Shown: one piece after another, positions 26,969 to 36,845 of the stretch
How positions within the stretch are numbered: the stretch's first letter is position 1
Layout of the letters: every line of letters starts with the position of its first letter
Assembly (NCBI RefSeq): GCF_000733125.1
Contig: NZ_JPHU01000002.1
Span: 124,001 to 188,000, forward strand
Direction of reading: 5' to 3'
Source: Parvularcula oceani
GTDB lineage: Bacteria > Pseudomonadota > Alphaproteobacteria > Caulobacterales > Parvularculaceae
DNA length: 64,000 nt
Notes under the pieces: model-generated
The model's database searches: none
Told to the model about the DNA's origin: nothing
The model's input: only the letters and a program-made list of their open reading frames with translations
Made by a program: the position numbers and the translations under genes

Positions 26969-27289
26969 ATGAAAGCCCTTGTCATTGTCCAGACGGCGGT
27001 CGGCAGCCGGAAGGAGGCCGCGAGCCTCGCCCGCCGGGCGGTGGAGGCGCGCCTCGCCGCCTGCGTGCAGACGACGCCGGTTTTCAGCACCTATCGCTGG
27101 GAAGGAGCGGTCACGCAGGAGGAGGAATGGCGCCTCGATCTCAAGACGACGGCGTCTTTGGCGGATCGGCTGGTGGCATGGCTCGCAGAGGCGCACCCTT
27201 ACGACGAGCCCGAGCTGATCGTGCTGGAGGTGGCGCGGGCGAGCGCAGGCTACGCGGCCTGGGCCGAGGCCGAGACCCTCAGCGAATGA
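26969..27289 (+). CDS. cutA: Divalent cation tolerance protein CutA
   Basis: The 106-residue protein from ATG 26969 is a typical CutA1 ferredoxin-like subunit: RLAACVQTTPVFSTYRWEGAV, then EEWRLDLKTT and HPYDEPELIVLEV, the signature of the trimer interface. CutA proteins are linked to copper tolerance, but their molecular role is unclear. It is the only plus-strand gene between minus-strand hrcA and grpE and overlaps the hrcA 3' end by 11 bp. Confidence 0.94.
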   Translation: MKALVIVQTAVGSRKEAASLARRAVEARLAACVQTTPVFSTYRWEGAVTQEEEWRLDLKTTASLADRLVAWLAEAHPYDEPELIVLEVARASAGYAAWAEAETLSE

Positions 27290-28310
27290 GGCGGGTGACG
27301 ACCTCTGCCGTATAGTCGACGAGCGGCACGACCCGCGCATAGTTCAGCCGCGTCGGCCCCACAACGCCGACCACGCCGACGATGTTCCGCTCGGAATCGC
27401 GATAGGGCGCGGCGACGATGGAGCTGCCGGACAGGCTGAAGAGCCGGTTCTCCGAGCCGATGAAGACCCGCACGCCCTCGCCGTCCTTCGCCGCTTCGAG
27501 AAGGTCGATCAGCCCCTGCTTGCGTTCGAGCTCCTCGAAGAGCTGCTGGACACGCTCGAGGTCCTGTCCCGCCCCTTCGAGAAGGTTCGCCTGCCCCCGG
27601 ACGATCAGCTGGCTGGCCCCGCCCGGCAGGTTGCCCATCTCGGCCACGCCCCTGCGGACGAGATCGGCGGTGAGGTCGTCGAGCTGGCCGCGCTGGGCCT
27701 CGAGCTCATCGAGCAGCATTCGTTTCGACTGCGTAAGCGTCTTTCCCGAGAGCTGCGCATTGAGGAAATTGCTCGCCCGTTCCAGCGCCGAGGCGGGAAG
27801 GCCCTGCGGCAGGGCGATCAGGCGGTTCTCGACATCGCCGCGCTCGTCCACCAGCACGGCGAGGGCCCTGTCGGGGTCGAGGCGGACGAATTCGACATGG
27901 CGCAGCGGGCGGTCGGACTTGGATGCGACGACGAGGCTCGCGGTCTGGGTGAGCCCCGACAGGGACCGCGCCGCGCGGTCCAGGAGATCCGCCGCCCCCT
28001 CCTCGCCCGCATCGGCTTCGAGCGCGCGCCGCTCTTCGGGGCTCGGCGCGCCAATCTCCATCATCCCGTCGATGAAGAGGCGCAGGCCGCGCTCGGTGGG
28101 AATGCGGCCGGCGGAGGCATGCGGCGCACCGAGCAGGCCGAGCTCGGTCAGGTCCGCCATCACGTTCCTGATGGTGGCCGGCGACACGTCGATGCCGGGC
28201 CCGCGCGACAGGGTCCGGCTGCCCACGGGCTCTCCGGTTTCGAGATAGGTCTCGACCAGCCGCTTGAAGAGCGCCCGGCTGCGCGCGTCGATGTCGGTCA
28301 GAAGCGTCAC
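27279..28310 (-). CDS. hrcA: Heat-inducible transcription repressor HrcA
   Basis: HrcA represses CIRCE-controlled heat-shock operons, usually groESL, with GroEL as co-factor. The 343-residue protein has the N-terminal winged helix ([35 protein letters not shown]), the conserved [18 protein letters not shown] and the C-terminal [20 protein letters not shown]. The start is GTG. No CIRCE element (TTAGCACTC-N9-GAGTGCTAA) was seen in this window, so its targets lie elsewhere. Rph is upstream on the other strand, as in many alphaproteobacteria, with a hydrolase gene inserted between. Confidence 0.96.
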   Translation of the reverse strand: MTLLTDIDARSRALFKRLVETYLETGEPVGSRTLSRGPGIDVSPATIRNVMADLTELGLLGAPHASAGRIPTERGLRLFIDGMMEIGAPSPEERRALEADAGEEGAADLLDRAARSLSGLTQTASLVVASKSDRPLRHVEFVRLDPDRALAVLVDERGDVENRLIALPQGLPASALERASNFLNAQLSGKTLTQSKRMLLDELEAQRGQLDDLTADLVRRGVAEMGNLPGGASQLIVRGQANLLEGAGQDLERVQQLFEELERKQGLIDLLEAAKDGEGVRVFIGSENRLFSLSGSSIVAAPYRDSERNIVGVVGVVGPTRLNYARVVPLVDYTAEVVTRLIR

Positions 28311-28350
28311 GCCTGTTCAGGTAGGCGCGCGGCGGGCGGAGCGAAAGCCG

Positions 28351-29430
28351 TCATTGCCGCGCGGCCGCCTCGAGGATCGCCGTCCAGTCCAGCGGCTCCC
28401 CGGAATTGGTCAGGATCGCCGCCGCCTCGCCCGCCTCCGGCATGATCCGGGCCGTCGCGAACCACATCGTGTTCGAGCCGCTGTGAATGAGCGATCCGTC
28501 CGCCGTCACCCCCCAGCCGAGGCCGTATCCGCTGCCGGGCCGGCTCGTCGCCATCGCGTCATAGGCGGCGAGCGGCAAAAGAGTACCTGGCAGGTCCATC
28601 TGCCCGCGCAGCTGGTCCGTCAGGAAGGCCGCATAGGCATGGAGCGGCAGGCTCCACGTGCCCGCAGGCGCCATGAAGGCGGGATTGTCCGCCCCCTTCG
28701 GCGAAGGTTTCGCGGGCCGTCCCTTGTGCCCCCGGATCGGGCCGGGCGCGCCGAGGACGACGCCTTCCATGCCCAGGGGTCCGAAGACCTTCTCCTCCAT
28801 CAGCGTCTCATAGGGCGCGCCGCCCGCAGCGCTCAGCATCTCGCCGGCGAGCGTGTATCCGAGATTCGAATAGGCGAATTCGCCGATCCTTCCTTTCGGC
28901 GGCGCCTTGAGGAGGCGGCGCAGGACGGCCCGCCGGGCCTCCTGAGCGCCCGCCGCATCCTCCGTCGGCGCGAGGATGTAGCGCATCATCGTCAGGCGAT
29001 CCGCATTCGGCTGAACGCCCCCCTCATGGCGCAGGAGATCCTCGAGCGTGACGGCGCCCCAGGCCTCGTGCACCTCGAAGCGCCGCCCGAGAACCTCCAA
29101 AACGCTGTCCGGCAGCGCGATCGCCCCTTCGGCCTCCAGGGCGAGGGCCAGCGTGGCCGTCATCGCCTTCGCGTTCGATCCGACATGCCAGGGGTCGCCA
29201 GGCCCGGGCGCCGCGTCGCCGCCCGCGATCCGGCTGCCGTCCGAGGCGATGAAGACCGGGCCATCGGGCCGCGTGACGATGATGGCGGCGGCGGGGGCGC
29301 CGGTCGCTTCCCGCGCGGCGGCCGGAACGGCGTCCGGCGGGAGGGCGGATGGGCGCGCGTTCTGCGCCGCCGCGCTGCCTCCGAGGGCGGCCATGAAGAG
29401 TGCGATCGCGCCGATATGGGGGCCCTGCAT
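28351..29430 (-). CDS. Secreted serine hydrolase, beta-lactamase/D-Ala-D-Ala carboxypeptidase fold
   Basis: The ATG at 29430, directly behind GGAGGAG, gives 359 residues with a signal peptide (about 1-22). The penicillin-binding fold is shown by the SxxK motif ([11 protein letters not shown]), the YxN motif (FAYSNLGY), and HSGSN in place of KTG. Class C-like family members are esterases, peptidases or DD-peptidases; the substrate is unknown. The HSG triad favours an esterase/peptidase over a true beta-lactamase. Confidence 0.88.
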   Translation of the reverse strand: MQGPHIGAIALFMAALGGSAAAQNARPSALPPDAVPAAAREATGAPAAAIIVTRPDGPVFIASDGSRIAGGDAAPGPGDPWHVGSNAKAMTATLALALEAEGAIALPDSVLEVLGRRFEVHEAWGAVTLEDLLRHEGGVQPNADRLTMMRYILAPTEDAAGAQEARRAVLRRLLKAPPKGRIGEFAYSNLGYTLAGEMLSAAGGAPYETLMEEKVFGPLGMEGVVLGAPGPIRGHKGRPAKPSPKGADNPAFMAPAGTWSLPLHAYAAFLTDQLRGQMDLPGTLLPLAAYDAMATSRPGSGYGLGWGVTADGSLIHSGSNTMWFATARIMPEAGEAAAILTNSGEPLDWTAILEAAARQ

Positions 29431-29559
29431 GCTCTCCTCCCTCATCCGGCGGCCAGGCTAGCGCAACCCGGCGCTTCTGGCACTCCCGCCGCGCCAACGC
29501 CGCTCGACAGCAAAGTCCCCGACCGTTACGTCTCGGCCCAGCAACAACCAAGGCTTCCC

Positions 29560-30270
29560 ATGCGCCCATCAGGCCGCTCTTTCGACGAGCTGCGCCCGGT
29601 CTCCTTCGAGACCGGCTATTCCGCCCATGCAGAAGGCTCCTGCATGGTCCGCTTCGGCAACACGCATGTCCTGTGCACGGCGAGCTGGGACGAGAGCGTG
29701 CCGCCGTGGATGCGCGGCCGGGGCAAGGGCTGGGTGACGGCGGAATATTCCATGCTGCCCCGCGCGACCCACACGCGCGGCCGGCGCGAGACCAAGACGG
29801 GACCGTCCGGCCGGACGCAGGAAATCCAGCGCCTGATCGGACGCTCCATGCGCGCCGTGGTCGACATGAAGACGCTCGGCGAACGCCAGATCCTGATCGA
29901 CTGCGACGTGATCCAGGCCGATGGCGGCACGCGCACGGCCTCGATCACCGGCGCCTATGTCGCCCTGCGCCAATGCGTGGACTGGGCGCTCAAGGACGGG
30001 ATCATCACCAAGGATCCCATTCTCGATTCCGTCGCGGCGATCTCCTGCGGCCTCTACAATGGCAGCCCGGTGGTCGATCTCGACTATGACGAGGATTCGA
30101 CCGCGCAGGCCGACGCCAATTTCGTGCTGACGGGCAAGGGCGGCATCGTCGAGGTCCAGGGCACGGCGGAAGGCGAGCCCTTCAGCCACGAACAGTTCAC
30201 CGCCCTCCTCACCCTCGCCACCGACGCCTGCAACACGCTCGGCGAAAAGCAGAGGGCCGCGCTTGGCTGA
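29560..30270 (+). CDS. rph: Ribonuclease PH
   Basis: RNase PH trims tRNA 3' ends phosphorolytically. The 236-residue protein from ATG 29560 has the family opening [49 protein letters not shown] (phosphate and tRNA contacts), [19 protein letters not shown] and [17 protein letters not shown]. The open frame upstream of 29560 is a shadow. The stop overlaps the TTG start of the acyltransferase by 8 bp. Confidence 0.97.
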   Translation: MRPSGRSFDELRPVSFETGYSAHAEGSCMVRFGNTHVLCTASWDESVPPWMRGRGKGWVTAEYSMLPRATHTRGRRETKTGPSGRTQEIQRLIGRSMRAVVDMKTLGERQILIDCDVIQADGGTRTASITGAYVALRQCVDWALKDGIITKDPILDSVAAISCGLYNGSPVVDLDYDEDSTAQADANFVLTGKGGIVEVQGTAEGEPFSHEQFTALLTLATDACNTLGEKQRAALG

Positions 30271-31273
30271 GACGGAGCTGATCCGGACGGCAACGGGAGA
30301 GGCGGTTCCGCCTGCGCGCGTCGGCGCGGACAACCGCCCCCTCGACCCGTCCGATCCGGCCGATGCCGAGATCATCGCCTGGCAGGAGGCGAGCCCCTAT
30401 TTCGTGCCGCCGCCGGCCGAGCGGAAGCACAAGCACATCGTCGACGTCCTGATCCGCGAGCGGGCGAAGCGCCTGTCGAGCTCGCGGTTCTGGCCCGCCT
30501 ACAGGCTGGGGCTGAACAGGATCCTCGGCTACCGGGCGGCGAAGCGCATGGTCGACACGGCGGGCCGCTGGGACTCCGGGCGCGCCTTCGCGCATGCCTC
30601 CTCGCTCCTTCAGATGAAGCTGGACGTGCGGGGGCTGGAGCACATCCCGGCCGAAGGGCCCTTCATCCTCGCGCTGAACCACCCGACCGGCATCGCGGAC
30701 GGGCTGGCCGTACACGACGCAATCAACGATCTGCGCCCCGACGTGATCATCTTCGTCAATGCCGACGCGATCCGGCTCAACCCGCGCCTGACGGACAAGC
30801 TGATCCCGGTCGAATGGCGCGACGAGAAGAAGTCGCGGGCCAAATCGCGCGAGACCCTCAAGGCGACGAATGCCGCCTTCAAGGAAGAGCGCGCGGTCGT
30901 CCTCTTCCCCTCCGGCCGCCTCGCCTTCATGGACGAGAACAAGGAATTGCAGGAGCGGCCCTGGCAGCCGACCATCGCCGCGCTCGCCAAGAAATACGGC
31001 TGCCCGGTCGTGCCCGCGAATATCCGCTCACGGAATTCCTGGCTCTATTACTGGTTCCACAATCTCGACCGGGAACTGCGGGACATGACGTTGTTCCACG
31101 AGCTCCTGAACAAGAAGGGCAAGACCTTCACGATCAGGATCCAGGAAGCGATCGAGCCCGAGGCGCTGCTCGAGGACAATGACGCGGCCGCGCAGGAGCT
31201 GCGCGCCTATGTCTGCGAAGGCGTGACCGAGGGCCTGAGCTTTCGGGAATGGCGGGCTGCGCAGGCGCGCTGA
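30263..31273 (+). CDS. 1-acyl-glycerol-3-phosphate acyltransferase-like (PlsC superfamily)
   Basis: The 336-residue protein carries the LPLAT catalytic block [13 protein letters not shown] (His and Asp) and the glycerol-phosphate block [11 protein letters not shown]. It lacks a clear membrane helix but has a long basic N-terminus. Such enzymes transfer acyl chains to lysophospholipids or related acceptors; the acceptor is unknown. The TTG start lies inside the last codons of rph and implies translational coupling. Confidence 0.85.
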   Translation: MAETELIRTATGEAVPPARVGADNRPLDPSDPADAEIIAWQEASPYFVPPPAERKHKHIVDVLIRERAKRLSSSRFWPAYRLGLNRILGYRAAKRMVDTAGRWDSGRAFAHASSLLQMKLDVRGLEHIPAEGPFILALNHPTGIADGLAVHDAINDLRPDVIIFVNADAIRLNPRLTDKLIPVEWRDEKKSRAKSRETLKATNAAFKEERAVVLFPSGRLAFMDENKELQERPWQPTIAALAKKYGCPVVPANIRSRNSWLYYWFHNLDRELRDMTLFHELLNKKGKTFTIRIQEAIEPEALLEDNDAAAQELRAYVCEGVTEGLSFREWRAAQAR

Positions 31274-31285
31274 GCGGGCCTATCC

Positions 31286-31798
31286 TCAGTGTCCATGGGT
31301 ATGCTTGGTGGCCGGCAGCGGCGGCGCCTCGCCCTGCGACAGGCTGCGATAGTCGCCGTGGAAGGTCACCGTGCGGACGGTCCGCCCCCCTTCGTTTTTG
31401 ATCTGCACGCGGTTCGACCAGCCCGGGATGAGATCGGCATAGATCGCGCTGCCCTGGAGCTCCGCCCGCTCGGGGTGGAGCTGGTAGATGTAGAGGTAAT
31501 TGCCCTCGAGTTCCGCGCCCAGGATCCTGGATTCAGCCTTCCCCGACAGGTCGAGATGGTCGCGCGCATGAGCGGCGATCCGCGCCTGCTGCGCGGGATC
31601 GCTCAGCTGCGGATTCTGTTCCCCGAGCGCGCGCAGGAGGTTCATCGCGTCGGAGGCGTGCAGGCGGTGCGTGATCTCGAGGATGTCCCGCTCCTGCTCG
31701 CTTACGGGCACGATGGTGATTTCCACCTCGGGCTGGCGGTGGGCTGCGGCGGGCATGGCGGCCATCAGGCCGAGAAGGACCAGCGCGATCAGTCTCAT
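31286..31798 (-). CDS. DUF6702-type secreted protein
   Basis: From ATG 31798 the 170-residue protein has a signal peptide (about residues 1-19, ending PAAAH) and a beta-rich domain with EITHRLHASDAMNLL, matching the LEVVHRLHAHDAE-like signature of DUF6702. Function is unknown. The start overlaps the SRPBCC stop by ATGA, and it is third in an operon led by the M1 peptidase. The histidine-rich C-terminus (THKHTHGH-like) hints at metal contact. Confidence 0.7.
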   Translation of the reverse strand: MRLIALVLLGLMAAMPAAAHRQPEVEITIVPVSEQERDILEITHRLHASDAMNLLRALGEQNPQLSDPAQQARIAAHARDHLDLSGKAESRILGAELEGNYLYIYQLHPERAELQGSAIYADLIPGWSNRVQIKNEGGRTVRTVTFHGDYRSLSQGEAPPLPATKHTHGH

Positions 31799-32304
31799 GA
31801 TGGAATGTCCTCTTCTGCGGCCTGCTTCATAGCGGCGAGGCCGCGCGCCATGAAGACGGAGAATGCCGACCTTGCAAAGCGTTCGGTCAGTGGCCGGATC
31901 ATGGGATGGGCGGGAATGAAGGCATAGGTCCAGACGAGGCCGGTTCCGGCCGAGCCGGGTTCGAAGTCGAAGCGCCCCTCCGCCTCCCGGACGAGGAGGC
32001 GGGCGAGGCCGGAGAAGCCATCGACGCGGTAGCGGAAGAGGCGCGGGGGCTCGGCTTCGAGGATTTCCTCGCGGACGCCCCCGCCCCTCTGGAGGATGCG
32101 GCGGCGCGCGCCCTTCCGGCCCCATTCCGGCCCGGGCAGCGCCTTCGTGCCGGTGACGCCGGGCACGCCGCCGCCGCCGCGAAGCACGCGCTCGGGCCTC
32201 ATGGCGAGGAACCAGTCCCACACCGCGCCGCCCGGCCTGTCGATCCGGACGCGCTCGGCATGGGTGACGGGCGCGCCCGCCTCAGGGCGCGCCGCCCCGT
32301 TCAT
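31795..32304 (-). CDS. SRPBCC (START-like) family protein
   Basis: The 169-residue protein has the helix-grip pattern of the SRPBCC superfamily: an opening strand HAERVRIDRPGGAVWDWFLAM, the turn-rich middle RREEILEAEPPRLFRYRV, and a long C-terminal helix (MIRPLTERFARSAFSVFMARGLAAMKQAAEE). These proteins bind hydrophobic ligands in a central cavity; the ligand is unknown. It overlaps both neighbours by ATGA, a tightly coupled M1-SRPBCC-DUF6702 operon. Confidence 0.72.
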   Translation of the reverse strand: MNGAARPEAGAPVTHAERVRIDRPGGAVWDWFLAMRPERVLRGGGGVPGVTGTKALPGPEWGRKGARRRILQRGGGVREEILEAEPPRLFRYRVDGFSGLARLLVREAEGRFDFEPGSAGTGLVWTYAFIPAHPMIRPLTERFARSAFSVFMARGLAAMKQAAEEDIPS

Positions 32305-34805
32305 TCGCCGGACGCATCGCCCGCTTCGAGAGGCACCATGTCCTCTTCCTCGGCGTCGCGATCCGTCTTCTGATCACCCTCCAGCTCCTCGAGCGCGCGG
32401 GCCATCTGGTTGTCCGGCGTGTAGGAGGAGCGGTAGAGCTCGAAGCGGCTGCGCGTCAGCTGCGAGGGGAAGGCGTTGTTCGAGCGGTCCGCATCGGCGA
32501 TCTCGTGATTGTCGTCGAGGCTGACCGAGGCGAGCGGCTTGTCGAGGATCATCAGCTTGGTGACCCTTTCCGCATCGCGGCGCCAGATCTCGGCGGGGAT
32601 CATCATCTCCTCCATCGACCCGTCCTCATAGGTGAGGGTCAGCGGGATCGGCATGACGAGGCCGCCGACATTCTCGAAGTCCATGAAGTAGACATAGGGA
32701 TCGCGTTCGGTCGCCATCTCGAACACCGCGCGCTCCCGGGCCGACAGGCCGTCGAGGAAGCTCTGATAGGCGTTCCGGTCGGCATTGGTGACCTCGAAGC
32801 GGTCGTTCTCGTTATAGAAGTCGCGCAGCTGCGGGCGGCGCTGCACCCGGGTCTGCCGCCCCTCCTCGCGGTTGCGCTGCTGGGCGAGAGGCTCCGGCAC
32901 CAGCCGCTCGCGCTCTTCGCGGGCGAGGGCGAACTCTTCTTCGGGGTCCTGGGTCGAGATGCGGTATTCGCGCACGCCCGAAATGCCGATATCGACATGG
33001 TCGGTCGTGAACCACCAGCCGCGGAAGAACCAGTCGAGCTCCTTGCCGGAGGTCTCTTCCATCGAGCGGAAGAAGTCGGCCGGCGTCGGGCGCTTGAACT
33101 TCCAGCGGCGCGCATATTCGCGGAAGGCCGCATCGAAGAGGTCCCGGCCGAGCACCGTCTCGCGCAGGATCGTCAGCGCGGCGGCGGGCTTGGAATAGGC
33201 GTTGGGGCCGAATTGCAGGATCGAATCCGACTGCGTCATGATCGGCACCTGATTGGTGCTGGTCATGTAGCCGGTGATGTAGTCGAGCACGTTCGGCTCG
33301 CCGCGGAAGGCGGGATAGTCCTCCTCCCATTCCAGCTCGGCGACATATTCGAGGAAGGTGTTGATCCCCTCGTCCATCCACGTCCACTGGCGCTCGTCCG
33401 AGTTCACCGTCATCGGGAAGTAGATGTGCCCGATCTCGTGGATGATGACGCCGATCAGCCCGTATTTGATGTCGCGGCTATAGGTGATCTCTCCGTCCGG
33501 CGCATCGTCCGCGTTCGGACGGTAGCCGTTGAAGGTGATCATCGGGTATTCCATCCCGCCGCGTTCCCAGGTGTTGACGGACTGGGCGGTGGGATAGGGA
33601 TAATCGAAGCTGAAGCGGTTATAGACGTCCATCGTGTGGATGACCGCCTCGGTCGAATATTGCGACCAGATCGGCTCGGCTTCCTGCGGGTAGAAGCTCA
33701 TCGCCATGACGAGCGGGTTCTGCGCGCCCTCCTGCTCGAAGCCCATCGCGTCCCAGATGAACTTGCGGCTCGACGACCAGGCGAAGTCGCGCACATTGTC
33801 CGCCGAGAAGCGCCAGGTCTTGGTGCCGTCTTCCTTCTCGGCCGCGTTCTCGGCGGCCTCTTCGGGGGTGACGATGAAGACCGGGTTCTCCGCATCCCGC
33901 GCCTCGCGCAGGCGGCGGCGCTGCTCTCCGGTCAGGACCTCGCGCGGGTTCTGAAGCTCGCCGGTCGCGGACACGATGTGGTCGGAGGGCACGGTGATCG
34001 CGACGTCGTAATCGCCGAATTCCAGCGTGAACTCGCCGCGGCCCAGGAAGGGCTGGGTGTGCCAGCCCTCATAGTCGGTGAAGGCCGCCATGCGCGGGAA
34101 CCACTGGGCGAGGAAGAAGATGTAGTCCTCGGCCTCTTCGTCCGGCACGTCGCCGGGGAAGCCTTCATAGCCGCCGCGCCCGCCGATGACGGGCTCGTTG
34201 ATGATGTTGAAGGCCCAGTCGATGTTGAGCGTCGTCTCGCCGCCCGAGCGCAGCGGCTCCGGCAGGTCGATCCGCATCAGCGTGTCGACGACCGTGTAGT
34301 CGAGATCCTGCCCGCTTGCATCCGTGATGCTCTTGACCTCGAAGCCGTGCTCGGTCGCATCGAAGGCCATCTGCCGGGCGAGGACGCCGTAAGGCAGGCT
34401 GTCATTCGGTCCGCTGCTCTGGCGGCGCGTGCCGGCCGTCGAGGATGTCTCGGACATCCGCGCGAGGGAGCCGTCCGCGAAGCGGTTCTGGTCCATCAGC
34501 AGCCACACGTAACGCAGCGTGTGCGGCGAGTTGTTGGTGTAGGTGATGGTCTGGGAGGCGTCGATGCGCTTCTCGTCCTCGTCGAGCGCGACCTCGATCG
34601 AATAATCCGCCTCCTGCTGCCAATAGGCGGGCCCCGGCTCGCCCGTCGCCGCGCGGTAGACGTTCGGCGTGGGAAGCTCGGTGTCGATCCGCTCGAAGGC
34701 GCGGGCGCCCGAGCCGACGCCTGTGAAGGTCGGCGTCTTCTGTGCGAGTGCAGGCGTGACGGCGAGGGCGGCGAGACCCGCCGCGGAGAGGAGAATGCGC
34801 TTCAT
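32301..34805 (-). CDS. Secreted M1-family zinc metallopeptidase
   Basis: The 834-residue aminopeptidase-like protein has a signal peptide (about residues 1-22), an N-terminal beta domain and the gluzincin site HEIGH (about 455-459) followed by WMDEGINTFLE (zinc-binding Glu about 478). The long insertions and the C-terminal Glu/Asp-rich segment are as in the large periplasmic M1 peptidases of marine proteobacteria. It should trim peptides in the periplasm or outside the cell, consistent with a heterotrophic lifestyle. Confidence 0.92.
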   Translation of the reverse strand: MKRILLSAAGLAALAVTPALAQKTPTFTGVGSGARAFERIDTELPTPNVYRAATGEPGPAYWQQEADYSIEVALDEDEKRIDASQTITYTNNSPHTLRYVWLLMDQNRFADGSLARMSETSSTAGTRRQSSGPNDSLPYGVLARQMAFDATEHGFEVKSITDASGQDLDYTVVDTLMRIDLPEPLRSGGETTLNIDWAFNIINEPVIGGRGGYEGFPGDVPDEEAEDYIFFLAQWFPRMAAFTDYEGWHTQPFLGRGEFTLEFGDYDVAITVPSDHIVSATGELQNPREVLTGEQRRRLREARDAENPVFIVTPEEAAENAAEKEDGTKTWRFSADNVRDFAWSSSRKFIWDAMGFEQEGAQNPLVMAMSFYPQEAEPIWSQYSTEAVIHTMDVYNRFSFDYPYPTAQSVNTWERGGMEYPMITFNGYRPNADDAPDGEITYSRDIKYGLIGVIIHEIGHIYFPMTVNSDERQWTWMDEGINTFLEYVAELEWEEDYPAFRGEPNVLDYITGYMTSTNQVPIMTQSDSILQFGPNAYSKPAAALTILRETVLGRDLFDAAFREYARRWKFKRPTPADFFRSMEETSGKELDWFFRGWWFTTDHVDIGISGVREYRISTQDPEEEFALAREERERLVPEPLAQQRNREEGRQTRVQRRPQLRDFYNENDRFEVTNADRNAYQSFLDGLSARERAVFEMATERDPYVYFMDFENVGGLVMPIPLTLTYEDGSMEEMMIPAEIWRRDAERVTKLMILDKPLASVSLDDNHEIADADRSNNAFPSQLTRSRFELYRSSYTPDNQMARALEELEGDQKTDRDAEEEDMVPLEAGDASGE

Positions 34806-34943
34806 TACTGCCCTTTGTCCCGTGTCTTGCGGCGCAAACTGGCGGCTCGGCGGCCCAAAGGAAAGACCCGCCGCCGGGATTGGTTAATCGCGGTACCTCT
34901 CCACCCGCCTGCCGTGTGCACGAGGCCTGCGCCCGCTGGGCGC

Positions 34944-35645
34944 TCAGGCGCTGGCGATCTCGGCGAGGATCGCGCCCGCCGCCTCTGCCGGCGCGGGCGC
35001 CTTCACGATCGGCCGCCCGACGACCAGCCGGTCGGCGCCGGCGCGGATGGCGTCTTCGGGCGTCACGATGCGCTTCTGGTCGTCCGCCGCCGCGCCTTTG
35101 GGGCGAATGCCCGGCGTGACGATGCTGAGCCTGTCGCCGAAGCGCTCGCGGATGGCGCGCGCTTCTTCGGCAGAGGCGATGACGCCGTTCGCGCCATGCT
35201 CTGCCGCCATCTCCGCGCGCCTGAGGACGAGGCCCTCGAGCGGCGTGTCGATGCCGTGGGCGGAGAGGCTCTTCTGGTCCCAGCTCGTCAGCACGGTCAC
35301 GACGAAGACCTCGAGCCCCGTATCGCCCCGTCCGGCAACGGCGCCGCGGATCGTATCGGGATCGGCATGAACGGTCAGCATGTCCGCGCCGTTCTGCGCG
35401 ATGCTGCGCGTGCCCCGCTCCACCGTCGCGCCGATATCGAGGAGCTTGGCGTCGACGAAGACCCGCTTGCCGCGCGCATGAAGGCGCCGCGCCATCTCGT
35501 AGCCGCCCAGCGGCAGGAGCTGATAGCCGATCTTGAACCAGGAGACGCGCTCGCCGAGCAGGGCGATCAGGGTCTCCGCCTCGGCGCCGCTGGGCAGGTC
35601 GAGGGCGACGATCAGGCGGTCTGCGGGTGTCGGGGTAGGGGTCAC
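34944..35645 (-). CDS. pyrF: Orotidine 5'-phosphate decarboxylase
   Basis: PyrF makes UMP, the last step of de novo pyrimidine synthesis. The 233-residue TIM barrel has LIVALDLPSG, the catalytic RVFVDAKLLDIGATV (Asp-Lys-Asp array), VVTVLTSWDQ and the phosphate-binding IVTPGIRP and GADRLVVGRPI. The GTG at 35645 overlaps the nth stop by 4 bp, so pyrF is translationally coupled to nth. The frame upstream of the GTG is a shadow of nth. Confidence 0.96.
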   Translation of the reverse strand: MTPTPTPADRLIVALDLPSGAEAETLIALLGERVSWFKIGYQLLPLGGYEMARRLHARGKRVFVDAKLLDIGATVERGTRSIAQNGADMLTVHADPDTIRGAVAGRGDTGLEVFVVTVLTSWDQKSLSAHGIDTPLEGLVLRRAEMAAEHGANGVIASAEEARAIRERFGDRLSIVTPGIRPKGAAADDQKRIVTPEDAIRAGADRLVVGRPIVKAPAPAEAAGAILAEIASA

Positions 35646-36343
35646 GCGGCTGTCTTTCGTCTCGGGGCCTTGCCGGCGGGCGAAGCCTTCTGCGGCGGCT
35701 CCGGCGTCTTGTCCTTGAAGAGGCAGATATCGCTGATCTCGCAGCGCCAGCATTCGGGCCGCCGCGCCTTGCAGGTATAGCGCCCGTGCAGGATCAGCCA
35801 GTGATGCGCGTCGCGCGCGAATTCGGCCGGCGTCACCTTCACGAGCCTGTCGGACACCGCATCCGCCGTCTTCCCGCGCGCGAGCCCCGTCCGGTTCGAC
35901 ACCCGGAAGATATGCGTGTCGACGGCGATGGTGGGATGGCCGAAGGCGACATTGCGCACGACGTCCGCCGTCTTGCGCCCGACGCCCGGCAGGCTCATCA
36001 GCCCTTCCCGGCTCTGCGGCACCTTGCCGCCATGCTCTTCGATCAGCTTCCGGCTGAGGGCGAGAACGTTCTTCGCCTTGTTCCGCCACAGCCCGATCGT
36101 CTTGATGTATTCGGCGAGCCCCTCCTCGCCCAGGGCCACCATCTTCTCGGGCGTATCGGCCACCTCGAAAAGCGGGCCCGTCGCCTTGTTGACCGAGACA
36201 TCCGTCGCCTGCGCGGACAGGGCGACCGCGACGACCAGCGTATAGGGGCTGTCATATTCGAGTTCGGTCTTGGGCTCGGGCAAGGCCTCGGCCAGCCGGG
36301 CATAGAGCGTGCGGATCTCGGCGCGGGTCAGGTTGCGGGGCAT
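35642..36343 (-). CDS. nth: Endonuclease III
   Basis: Nth is a DNA glycosylase/AP lyase for oxidised pyrimidines. The 233-residue protein has the helix-hairpin-helix LPGVGRKTADVVRNVAF, the catalytic Asp in VDTHIFRVSNRTGLA and the [4Fe-4S] cysteines CKARRPECWRCEISDIC (C-X6-C-X2-C-X5-C). A basic C-terminal tail follows. It forms a two-gene unit with pyrF. Confidence 0.96.
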   Translation of the reverse strand: MPRNLTRAEIRTLYARLAEALPEPKTELEYDSPYTLVVAVALSAQATDVSVNKATGPLFEVADTPEKMVALGEEGLAEYIKTIGLWRNKAKNVLALSRKLIEEHGGKVPQSREGLMSLPGVGRKTADVVRNVAFGHPTIAVDTHIFRVSNRTGLARGKTADAVSDRLVKVTPAEFARDAHHWLILHGRYTCKARRPECWRCEISDICLFKDKTPEPPQKASPAGKAPRRKTAA

Positions 36344-36391
36344 GATGCGCTGCTAGCGCGCGCCGCCGACGCGGGAAAGGCATGCGGACGC

Positions 36392-36721
36392 TCAGAGGCG
36401 GTCGAGCGTTCCGGTCTCGCTGGCGAGCAGGTAGTAGAAGGCCACGCGATGCTTCTTTCTGGCCTGCGCCATCCGGGCGCAGACGGCGAGGAGCGCGGTC
36501 ATGATCTCCTCGTCCGATCGGCTCTCGTCCAGGCGCAGCCGCTTCTTCGCGAACCCGTCGCGGATCGCGAGGAGCTCGGCCCGGTCCTCGCAGGACACGT
36601 AGCGGCCGCCGCGGGTGCTCAGGGCGATGCCGAGGCGCCGCACGATCGCCTCGACCTTTTCGGAATCGGCCGCGGCATCATAGGCGCGCACGTCCGAAAG
36701 ATAGCGGTCGCCATCCAACAT
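36392..36721 (-). CDS. DUF2853 family protein
   Basis: The 109-residue protein from ATG 36721 (MLDGDRYLSDVRAYD) matches DUF2853, a small helical family: YVSCEDRAELLAIRDGFAKKRL, then ARKKHRVAFYYLLA at the end. The function is unknown. It is transcribed divergently from the DUF2244 gene across a 124-bp gap. The longer in-frame ORF upstream is non-coding. Confidence 0.8.
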   Translation of the reverse strand: MLDGDRYLSDVRAYDAAADSEKVEAIVRRLGIALSTRGGRYVSCEDRAELLAIRDGFAKKRLRLDESRSDEEIMTALLAVCARMAQARKKHRVAFYYLLASETGTLDRL

Positions 36722-36845
36722 GGCTCTCTCCCTCCGCCCCCCGGCCACAAGGATACCCGCTTGCAGCGGCAGCATGCAAAAAGCTTGCGAAGCTGTGACG
36801 CCAGGTCCTCTTGCAGGCTGCGGGGGCGGACCTAGTCTTGGCGCC

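Noticed and set aside
26217-28310. A CIRCE element for HrcA near grpE, dnaK or hrcA
   Set aside because: No TTAGCACTC/GAGTGCTAA pair was found in these upstream regions on either strand.
32505-35780. A 1091-codon plus-strand ORF opposite the M1 peptidase and pyrF
   Set aside because: It runs through three unrelated genes in antisense and shows no domain, signal peptide or conserved start.
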